Positions 33,805 to 41,900 of a stretch of DNA of 64,000 nt are shown here, one piece after another. Origin of the DNA: Paenibacillus hexagrammi (GTDB lineage: Bacteria > Bacillota > Bacilli > Paenibacillales > NBRC-103111); contig NZ_CP090978.1 of the NCBI RefSeq assembly GCF_021513275.1, forward strand, positions 620,001 through 684,000, written 5' to 3'. A program made the position numbers and the translations under genes. The notes beneath the pieces were generated by a model. It worked only from the letters and a program-made list of their open reading frames with translations. It searched no databases and was not told the DNA's origin. Each line of letters begins with the position of its first letter. Position 1 is the first letter of the stretch.

Positions 33805-34873
33805 CACGATTATCGGAGTCGGCGTATTGCCGCTTCCTCTTTTTGCGGTAAGAGCAGCTGATTCAGGAGGGCCTCTTGTTACACTTTTGGCTATTATGGT
33901 TGCTTGCCTAGGCATTTGGGTCATTACCAGGCTAGGTATGAAATTTCCTTCTCAATCGATTGTACAGTACAGTGAGCAGATTATCGGCAAATGGCCGTCT
34001 TGGATCGGCAGCTCACTCATTATCCTCTTCTTTGCGGTACTCGCATCCTTGGCCGCGAGAGAATTCGGTGAGGTCGTGATTACATCCGTATTGAAAAAAA
34101 CGCCGCTGGAAGTAACGGTCATCATTATGCTGCTGCTTGCGACGTTAGCGGCACGCAATGACATGTCAACATTTACTTATGTCCATCACTTATATCTGCC
34201 CATGATTCTAGCTCCCGGCATATTGATCGTGATCTTGTCCTTGAAAAATGCGGATGTCAATTACCTAATGCCCATCTGGGGAAATGAGCCGCACGGCTTG
34301 GTCAAAGGTGTTCTGGTCATTGCAGCTCTTTTTCAGGGTTCCTTTGTCCAAACGATTGTCATCCCTGCCATGCGGAGACCGGAAAAAGCGATGAAAGCAA
34401 GCATGTGGGGGCTCTTTGTAGCGGGCGGTTTATATTTTAGCATCGTGCTTGCAAGTGTGGGGGTATTCGGTCCTGAAGAAACCAAGCATCTGCTCTGGCC
34501 AACCTTGGAGCTTGCCAAGACCACGACATTGCCAGGAAATATATTGGAGCGTTTGGATGCTGCATTTCTTGCTGTCTGGGTAACCGCGGTCTTTACGACG
34601 ATCTTCTCCAGCTATTATTTAACTATCCATCTGATTAGTAAGCTCTTCAGGCTGCGCGATCACAAGATGCTGTCGTTATTCGTGCTTCCCATGCTATTTA
34701 TGATGGCTATGATGCCGCAGAGCATTTTGCAAATGTACGACGTCATTGAAGTAATCGGCCGATACGGCTTAATTCTGACGATTATGTACCCGCTTTTCCT
34801 GCTTATGGTTGCAAGAATGCGCAGATTAGGGAGGCCGCCTCATGCAGATCAAAGCCAAGCAGACACAGGCTAG
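33752..34873 (+). CDS. Spore germination protein, GerA-type B subunit
   Basis: About 373 residues with ten hydrophobic segments, APC-superfamily fold, endospore germination permease family (QITTIQAAAILISTIIGVGVLPLP opening). It is thought to bind the germinant. The frame is open from an ATG at 33731. The GTGGGGGG at 33739-33745 is better placed for TTG at 33752, giving the short N terminus usual in this family. The overlap with the A gene is 53-74 bp and with the C gene 32 bp. Confidence 0.92.
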   Translation: MEYPRQITTIQAAAILISTIIGVGVLPLPLFAVRAADSGGPLVTLLAIMVACLGIWVITRLGMKFPSQSIVQYSEQIIGKWPSWIGSSLIILFFAVLASLAAREFGEVVITSVLKKTPLEVTVIIMLLLATLAARNDMSTFTYVHHLYLPMILAPGILIVILSLKNADVNYLMPIWGNEPHGLVKGVLVIAALFQGSFVQTIVIPAMRRPEKAMKASMWGLFVAGGLYFSIVLASVGVFGPEETKHLLWPTLELAKTTTLPGNILERLDAAFLAVWVTAVFTTIFSSYYLTIHLISKLFRLRDHKMLSLFVLPMLFMMAMMPQSILQMYDVIEVIGRYGLILTIMYPLFLLMVARMRRLGRPPHADQSQADTG

Positions 34874-36089
34874 CTTCAGACTGTTAGCAGCCGTTCTTCT
34901 TCTTGTTTGTTTAACAGGCTGTTGGGACAGGCAGGAGATCGAAGAAAGAGCAGTGGTACTGGGGATTGGTGTGGATGAAGCGGAGGAAGGAGCCGAAGAG
35001 CATGAGGATCAAGTGTCCCATCTGAGAGGGAAGATGCCCGGTAAGACACAGGGGATGCTAAGGATTACGGTTCAGATTGCCGTCCCCGGACGAATACCTC
35101 TTGGACCAGGCGGGAGTGGAGGCGGAGGAAGCGGCGGAGGCGGTGGGGGTATCAGCACGGTATGGGTAGTGTCGAGCGTAGGCCATACATTAGACGATGC
35201 CATTAATAGTCTGCAGCAGCGCGTAGCTCCTCCGTTATTTTTTGGCCATTTGCGAATTATTGTGATTTCCGAAACTGTAGCTCGCATAGGATTGGAAAAT
35301 TTGAACGATTTTTTACGGAGAAATCCGGAGATTCGCAGAATGAACTGGATGTTCATTTCCAAAGGAAAGGCCATGGATATTATGAAAGCATCCCCTCAAT
35401 TGGAACGAGTGCCGACTTTATATCTAATGACAACCATGGATCAATCCGTAAAAATGGGCCGGTTTCCCAACGATTTCTTAGGCATATTCTGGAGCTCCTC
35501 TTCGGCAAAGGGAAAAGAAGGTTATTTACCTTATGCAGAAGTTCGAGAGGGAGATAACATCGGCATTAGCGGACTTGCCTACTTCCGTGGTAATAAAATG
35601 GTAGGCCGAACGAATCCCCAAGCCATTGTGCTCTATATGGGAATTACGGGGATGAACCCAACAGGTGGACAAACGTATGTGTCCGTACCGGGAACGAATG
35701 AATTTGTCGAATACAGCGGCAGGAGCCGGAAAGTTTTGACCCGTGTGGATATTGTCGATGATAAGCCCCGCATTCAATTGAAAATTTATCTGGAAGGGAA
35801 TATCCGGGAGAAATCCAGAGAACAAATTACACTAAGCCATGACATCATTCAGAGCGTGGAAAAAGAGATGGAGTCGCAGGCGGAAAAGGCCTACAAAAAC
35901 TTAATTGAAAAGACGCAAAAAGACGGAGCTGATATCTTCGGATTCGGGGAGCATGTGAGAGCCAAGAAGTGGAGGTATTGGAACAAGAATATCCAAACGA
36001 AAGAAAACTGGCAGCGGATGTATGCAGAGATTCAGGTTGACGTCAGTGTACATGTACAAATTCGCCGTGTAGGTATGAAGGCGACATAA
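34842..36089 (+). CDS. Spore germination lipoprotein, Ger(x)C family
   Basis: 415 residues. The lipoprotein signal ends at Cys27 (CLTGC) and is followed at once by WDRQEIEERAVVLGIGVD, the canonical Ger(x)C opening. The rest has the three-domain pattern of GerBC, ending with a helical region and a beta-rich IQVDVSVHVQIRRVG. Unusual features are an acidic insert (about 45-57) and a Gly-rich insert of 18 residues (about 86-103, GGSGGGGSGGGGGG) where homologues have a short loop. GGGAGG lies 8 bases before the ATG. It completes the germinant receptor. Confidence 0.93.
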   Translation: MQIKAKQTQASFRLLAAVLLLVCLTGCWDRQEIEERAVVLGIGVDEAEEGAEEHEDQVSHLRGKMPGKTQGMLRITVQIAVPGRIPLGPGGSGGGGSGGGGGGISTVWVVSSVGHTLDDAINSLQQRVAPPLFFGHLRIIVISETVARIGLENLNDFLRRNPEIRRMNWMFISKGKAMDIMKASPQLERVPTLYLMTTMDQSVKMGRFPNDFLGIFWSSSSAKGKEGYLPYAEVREGDNIGISGLAYFRGNKMVGRTNPQAIVLYMGITGMNPTGGQTYVSVPGTNEFVEYSGRSRKVLTRVDIVDDKPRIQLKIYLEGNIREKSREQITLSHDIIQSVEKEMESQAEKAYKNLIEKTQKDGADIFGFGEHVRAKKWRYWNKNIQTKENWQRMYAEIQVDVSVHVQIRRVGMKAT

Positions 36090-36140
36090 TTCAGAAGCTG
36101 TCAAAGCTATTTCGTTTGCGTAGACACGCTGGAGGAGATC

Positions 36141-36353
36141 ATGGCATCCGGATTATCGATTGGTTACATACAGTTCACCGTTTTGTTATTATGGCTCTCA
36201 GGAATCCTCATCTTAAAATTTGACGTATCCGGCTACGCTTCAAGAGGCTATCAAAAAGAGGAGCGCATCGCGCGTTATCTCGGCTGGTTCCAGATTGTAG
36301 CGGGCAGTGTTGCCTTTCTTACAAACTGGATTTGGCAAAAAATCTATTGGTAA
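36141..36353 (+). CDS. Small two-segment membrane protein, CLC_0170-like, of the ger operon
   Basis: 70 residues with two hydrophobic segments (about 9-27 and 48-66) joined by a basic loop (GYASRGYQKEERIARYLGW). Size, topology and position behind a ger A-B-C operon match the family I know as CLC_0170, which is common in Paenibacillus and Clostridia next to germination genes. A fourth small membrane subunit of receptors (GerD- or D-subunit-like) is the likely role, but this is inference. GGAGGAG is 4 bases from the ATG. The gap from the C gene is 51 bp without a terminator, so co-transcription is expected. Confidence 0.7.
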   Translation: MASGLSIGYIQFTVLLLWLSGILILKFDVSGYASRGYQKEERIARYLGWFQIVAGSVAFLTNWIWQKIYW

Positions 36354-36416
36354 CCGCCATAGCCCGCAACCTTTTACGAACCTGGCTACGTCTATTTAAG
36401 AAAGGAGGGACTTCAC

Positions 36417-37634
36417 ATGCTTCGAAAATCATGGATAACTGTTACGATGCTGACCATATTATTGGCAGGCTGCCAACAATCGACTGGATCTTCAGGTGGG
36501 GTTAGCACGCCTCAGGATACCAAGACTCCCGAGCCTACAACAGCGGCTTCGACACCGACTCCGTCGGTGAAACCCGCCGAAAGCCCCGCGGCAACTCAAG
36601 CGGCACAAGAACCGTCACAAGGACAAAAGCAAGAAGCGACAGGTAAGGTTACAGCGCTTCGTCTCGCTGATGCGCAGCACGGTTGGAGCGGCGGAGAGAA
36701 TTGGGTTGCGAGAACGGATGATGGAGGAGTTCATTGGCAGGTTCAATGGAAATCGCCTGGCGAAGTAAAGCAGATCTTTGCATTGAATGATCAAGAGGCT
36801 TGGGTTACATTAGCTGAAACAGGGGCACTTTTTTCTACAACTGACGGAGGCAAGCATTGGAAAGAGGCAGGCGCAGTGCCAAATCAAGGATTTTTGCATT
36901 TTGTTTCCAAGAAAGAAGCCTACAGCGCGAATGCCAAGTCTGTAGATGGGGGAATGCGCTGGTCACAATTGCCAGTTCCCGATTCTATAGTTGGAGATGC
37001 TTACTTTCATGATAAGGACAATGGATGGGCCGTTCAGCAAAAAGGTCAGAACGTACTAGTGATGCGAACACAGAATGGCGGAAGCACATGGAAACAGGTC
37101 ATGTCCAAGGAGACTGTTGAACCTGTCAACGGAGCTGTGATTCGCTCGGCAGGCAAGGATGACGCCTGGATAGAATTAATAGGTGGCACGGGAATGACCC
37201 AAACGTCTTATTCTTTATTTCACACCGAAGATGGCGGTAAGTCTTGGAAGACAGTTCTCGCTCAATCATCTGCAGGGGGAGGTCCTGCACCAGGCTTTCC
37301 TCTAAACTACACGGATGGTCCTGTGAATGGAGGCAGCAAGCCGGGGACGTTGTATGTAGCTAGCCCATCGGTAGCCTTTATGGCAGGGGAATGTCCGGCC
37401 TGTGATGAGGATAAGCAGAACACGATCGGATGGACGAAGGACGGCGGTAAAACCTGGACGATTGGAAAGTCGGCGTTCGGAGGCAATACAGGCCTGCTTC
37501 TCGCTATGGCTGATGCCAAGCAAGGCTGGTTGATTTCGACGGACAATGGAAAGCCTTCCGTTATGTATACGACAAACGATGGAGGGGTCAATTGGAAGCA
37601 AGTCCACACCTTTCCTTTTGATGTGAAAAAATAA
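36417..37634 (+). CDS. Lipoprotein with Ycf48/BNR-like beta-propeller
   Basis: 405 residues. The lipobox is LLAGC (Cys19). A Thr/Pro/Ser/Ala-rich linker runs to about residue 78. A repetitive domain follows in which the motif (T/S)xDGGxxW recurs at least six times (RTDDGGVHWQ, STTDGGKHWKE, RTQNGGSTWKQ, HTEDGGKSWKT, WTKDGGKTWT, YTTNDGGVNWKQ). These are the Asp-box/BNR blades of a seven-bladed Ycf48-like propeller. The protein is likely extracytoplasmic and membrane-anchored, its ligand unknown. GAAAGGAGGG precedes the ATG. A strong terminator follows. Confidence 0.88.
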   Translation: MLRKSWITVTMLTILLAGCQQSTGSSGGVSTPQDTKTPEPTTAASTPTPSVKPAESPAATQAAQEPSQGQKQEATGKVTALRLADAQHGWSGGENWVARTDDGGVHWQVQWKSPGEVKQIFALNDQEAWVTLAETGALFSTTDGGKHWKEAGAVPNQGFLHFVSKKEAYSANAKSVDGGMRWSQLPVPDSIVGDAYFHDKDNGWAVQQKGQNVLVMRTQNGGSTWKQVMSKETVEPVNGAVIRSAGKDDAWIELIGGTGMTQTSYSLFHTEDGGKSWKTVLAQSSAGGGPAPGFPLNYTDGPVNGGSKPGTLYVASPSVAFMAGECPACDEDKQNTIGWTKDGGKTWTIGKSAFGGNTGLLLAMADAKQGWLISTDNGKPSVMYTTNDGGVNWKQVHTFPFDVKK

Positions 37635-37661
37635 TGTAATGATGCACCGATAACCTCAATG

Positions 37662-37699
37662 AAAGCTTCCGGTCCCGTTCGGGCCGGTGGCTTTTTTTG
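37662..37699 (+). terminator. Rho-independent terminator after the propeller lipoprotein gene
   Basis: AAGCTTCCGGTCCC and GGGCCGGTGGCTT pair with one bulge around GTTC. CTTTTTTTGC follows. Confidence 0.82.
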
Positions 37700-37783
37700 C
37701 ATCTTCTTTTTACGAATTGAAACTTAGCGAATCTTGTCGACGTAGTAGTAGATATAAGTCTTAAATACAAGGTGGAGGCATTT

Positions 37784-38413
37784 ATGAAAAGAAAAATATT
37801 GGCTATTATGCTTGTCTTCTTATTAGCGGCTAATACATCCATGGTGTATGCAAAGGGCAGCAAGCCCAGTACATCATCCCGATCAGGATCGTTCTCGACA
37901 GGTTCTAAGTCTACTTCCAATTTTAGCGGCGGTTCGAGCAGTAAAACGTCGCCTAGCACTTCGACAAACAGCTCTTCCAGCAGTTCGACGTCTTCAGGCT
38001 TTAGCGGAGGAGCCTCCAGTAAGTCGACGGTTCCGAGTATGTCCAACTCAACATCGAGCTCTGGCAGCACATCCAGCAGCACAGGCTATCAACGCCCTTC
38101 GTCCAATGTTACAGGCGGCAGTACAACCAATCCTTACACAGGCAAAACCTACTACAAGAACAGCACGTACATTACGAGTATTCCAAGCGGGAAGCGGGTT
38201 AGCTCATTCTGGCCTGTCGTCGGAGCATTTGCGGCAGGCTCATTCCTAGGCTCGATGCTGCATCCATGGGGCGGTTATTACCCGGCCTATGGCGGCGGTT
38301 ACGTGCATCAATCATTCTCGTTTTTCTCGCTTTTGCTAGATGTCATTCTGATTTTGGTCGTGGTTGGGATTTTGATGCGTATATTCGGAAACCGTAGAAG
38401 AAGGAGCTATTAA
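37784..38413 (+). CDS. Secreted Ser/Gly/Thr-rich membrane-tail protein
   Basis: 209 residues. A signal peptide (about 1-25, ending VYA) is followed by a low-complexity Ser/Thr/Gly region (about 26-112), a Gly/Tyr/Ala-rich part with a short hydrophobic stretch (VVGAFAAGSFLGSML), and a C-terminal membrane segment (about 182-202) with NRRRRSY as positive stop. No family is recognised beyond a general similarity to small membrane proteins of Bacilli with a Ser-rich stalk. The ATG at 37784 has GGTGGAGG upstream. The GTG at 37772 also in frame lacks spacing. The next gene starts 3 bp later, so the two probably act together. Confidence 0.75.
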   Translation: MKRKILAIMLVFLLAANTSMVYAKGSKPSTSSRSGSFSTGSKSTSNFSGGSSSKTSPSTSTNSSSSSSTSSGFSGGASSKSTVPSMSNSTSSSGSTSSSTGYQRPSSNVTGGSTTNPYTGKTYYKNSTYITSIPSGKRVSSFWPVVGAFAAGSFLGSMLHPWGGYYPAYGGGYVHQSFSFFSLLLDVILILVVVGILMRIFGNRRRRSY

Positions 38414-38416
38414 ACC

Positions 38417-38746
38417 ATGAAAATTTGGATGGATCAGCAAGACGTACTCGATGCCGTACATGTCTATATAGCCGCTCAAGAGAATGGAGGCAGAGTGGAG
38501 GGAAGTGCTCCTCACAATGTTCATGATGTACAGTTGTTCCATGATGAACACCAAGGCTTCTCTGCAAAAGGGCTTCATTATGGGAGACATTATCGTTTGA
38601 ACCAACAAGATGTAATTGATGCGGTGTCTGTGTATCTGTCGGCTTATTACTCATTTCGGGCAGATCGGTTGTTGGTCAAACTGCTTTGGGAGGCTGAAGA
38701 AGAGCAAAGCGGGGCATTCAGTGCGGATGTGATTGTGGAAAGGTAA
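38417..38746 (+). CDS. YxcD family protein (DUF2653)
   Basis: 109 residues. It matches the DUF2653/YxcD pattern: an N-terminal QQDVLDAVHVYIAAQE and a later NQQDVIDAVSVYLSAYY, two halves of an internal duplication about 60 residues apart. No signal or membrane segment is present. The function is unknown. It starts 3 bp after a secreted Ser-rich protein gene and is followed by a terminator, so the two are one operon. A short sequence similar to a Spo0A box (TTGTCGA) lies about 45 bp before the operon. Confidence 0.8.
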   Translation: MKIWMDQQDVLDAVHVYIAAQENGGRVEGSAPHNVHDVQLFHDEHQGFSAKGLHYGRHYRLNQQDVIDAVSVYLSAYYSFRADRLLVKLLWEAEEEQSGAFSADVIVER

Positions 38747-38766
38747 GCATAGAGCTAAAGGTTAGG

Positions 38767-38793
38767 GACCCGGGGAGACTCGGGTCTTTTTTT
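38767..38793 (+). terminator. Rho-independent terminator after the YxcD gene
   Basis: GACCCG (38767-38772) and CGGGTC (38781-38786) enclose an 8-base loop. Seven T follow. Confidence 0.82.
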
Positions 38794-38939
38794 GTCTTAT
38801 TGAGCTTAGATTGAGGAGGGAATTTCGAATTTTGCGGTGAAAGTCGATTTTTGTCGTAATATATCGATTTATGAAGGTTAATTGTCCTTCTTTGTTGAAG
38901 TGTATATCAATCGATTCGACACTCTAACAGGAGGTTCAA

Positions 38940-41900
38940 ATGATCATTAGAAACGCAACTAGAACAAGTATGATTTTGTTAATGGGTCTACTGCTGGTAT
39001 TCACAGGAACAGTACCTTTTCTACCAGGGATTCAAAAAGCTTATGCAGCTGATGTGGACCTGGGAACGGCAGTCACCATTGATATTGATGGTGATAATGC
39101 TTCTATTAATCACGCGGTTTCGCTCCCTTACGGGAAAACAGGGTATCTATATTCGGATCCCGAATCCGCGGTCACCCTCTATCGAATTATTGATAAGGTA
39201 GGAAATGACATTGCCCAAGTGAATTTGAATGATGAGATGGGCGCTGCAGCAGGAAGTCCGGAAAGTATGAAAGTGATCTATTTGAAATCGGGAAATACGT
39301 TGATTGCTTGGGAGTCGAGCGGCGATCATTTTATTGTTCTTGATGAAAATCTAAACGTGTCCACACACCGAGTTGATTTTGGCGTATCGGATTCAACGGA
39401 GCTCACCCCAGTTGAGTTATCCAACGGCAATATCGTATTCATGTGGTATTCGAGTGATTCTAAAAGATACTCTACCCAAATTTATCAGCCAGACGGGTCG
39501 GCGGTTGGAGCCTTAGTGGATTTAGGCTTGAATCGAGATGCAACAGAAGGGGATCCTAGTCTCTACTCTATAGCCTCCAACGGAAATGGAAGCTACATGA
39601 TTGTATCCAGACATTTCGTAAATGGAGATGCGAGTACGACAAATCCTTTCGACCGAGCAGTTTTGTACAATAATGACGGAACCGAAAGAAAAGAATTGTT
39701 TAAGTTAAAGGACGATGCAAATGCGGAAAATAGCAACTCGTTTCCGCTCCAGGTGATCGGATTACCTGATCATAATTATGCAGTGTTATTTGTAGCGGGA
39801 GACCAGCTTCTTATTCAAAAGTATGATGACACTGGTTCAACTGTCGGTCTAGAAGTTAACACTGACTTCGTGAACAGAGGAGATACAACGGCAGGTTTGC
39901 TCGCTTCTGCTTCGGATCATTTCTTTTATTATGTTGGTGATGCTAGTTGTTTATTAAATGCACAGGAAATCCCGAATGATGGAAGTCTTGCCTCCGGTTT
40001 TAATCCGGTGTTACCGGCTGATGAAATGGTTGTAGGTCTTCAAACCATGTTAAGTGGTTTTGAAACCAAAGTTGGAGTATTTGATCCTATGTTTAATCGA
40101 TTTGTTTTGCATGGTGCAGCTGACGCAGGAGCCACGATTTCACCTACGACAGCAACGTTCGATAAGAACACAGCTGACACTACGACAGGTCATTACCAGG
40201 ACGTAACGACGATGATCACACCGAACGGTAATACGTTCGTTGACGTGACGTTGAACGGCACTACGATTGGTACATCAAACTATTCAGAGTCCAACGGGAC
40301 AGTGACGATTAAAAAGGAATACTTAGCGACACTGGGAACAGGCAATCAAGTGTTCACGTTGGATATGAGCGGCGGAACGGATCCGACGCTAACCGTCGAC
40401 GTAAGCGATACAACAATAACTGTACAAGACAGCACGATCAGCCCAACGACAGCTACGTTCGATAAGAACACAGCTGACACAACGGCAGGACATTACGAAG
40501 ATGTAACGACGGCGTTGACGCCAAATGGCAACACGCTCGTAGATGTGACGCTGAACGGGACTACAATCGGCGGAACTAACTACACGGAGTCCAACGGAAC
40601 GGTGACGATCGCGAAGGAATATCTGGCAACACTGGGAACCGGCAATCAAGTGTTCACGCTGGATATGAGCGGCGGAGCAGATCCGACGCTAACCGTAGAT
40701 GTGAGCGATACAACGCCAACGATACAAGACAGCACGATCAACCCGACGACAGCGACGTTCGATAAGAACACAGCTGACATATCAGCAGGACATTACCAGG
40801 ACGTAACGACGATGAACACACCGAACGGTAATACGTTCGTTGACGTGACGTTGAACGGCACTACGATTGGTGCATCAAACTATTCAGAGTCCAACGGGAC
40901 AGTGACGATTAAAAAGGAATACTTAGCGACACTGGGAACAGGCAATCAAGTGTTCACGTTGGATATGAGCGGCGGAACGGATCCGACGCTAACCGTTGAC
41001 GTAAGCGATACAACAATAACTGTACAAGACAGCACGATCAATCCAACGACAGCAACGTTCGATAAGAACACAGCTGACACAACGGCAGGACATTACGAAG
41101 ATGTAACGACGGCGTTGACGCCAAATGGCAACACCATAAGCAGTGTGGTGAACGGATTGACGCCGCTGATCTACGGAACAGACTACACGGTTTCCGGTTC
41201 AACAGTAACGATCAACAAATCGTACCTGGCTACGCAGTCGGTAGGCACAACGACGTTGACGTTTAACTTCAACGCAGGAGCCACACAGACGCTGACGATT
41301 ACGGTTGGCGATACAACACCAACGATACAAGACAGCACGATCAGCCCGACGACAGCGACGTTCGATAAGAACACAGCCGACACATCAGCAGGACATTACG
41401 AAGATGTTGCAACAACGCTGACGCCAAACGGCAACACCATAAGCAGTGTGGTGAACGGATTGACGCCGCTGATCTACGGAACAGACTACACGGTTTCCGG
41501 TTCAACAGTAACGATCAACAAATCGTACCTGGCTGCGCAGTCGGTAGGCACAACGACGTTGACATTTAACTTCAACGCAGGAGCCACACAGACGCTGACG
41601 ATTACGGTTGGCGATACAACACCAACGGTACAAGACAGCACGATCAGCCCGACGACAGCAACTTTCGATAAAAACACAGCTGACACATCAGCAGGACATT
41701 ACGATGATGTAACGACGACGTTGACGCCAAACGGCAACACCATAAGCAGTGTGGTGAACGGATTGACGCCGCTGATCTACGGAACAGACTACACGGTTTC
41801 CGGTTCAACAGTAACGATCAACAAATCGTACCTGGCTGCGCAGTCGGTAGGCACAACGACGTTGACATTTAACTTCAACGCAGGAGCCACACAGACGCTG

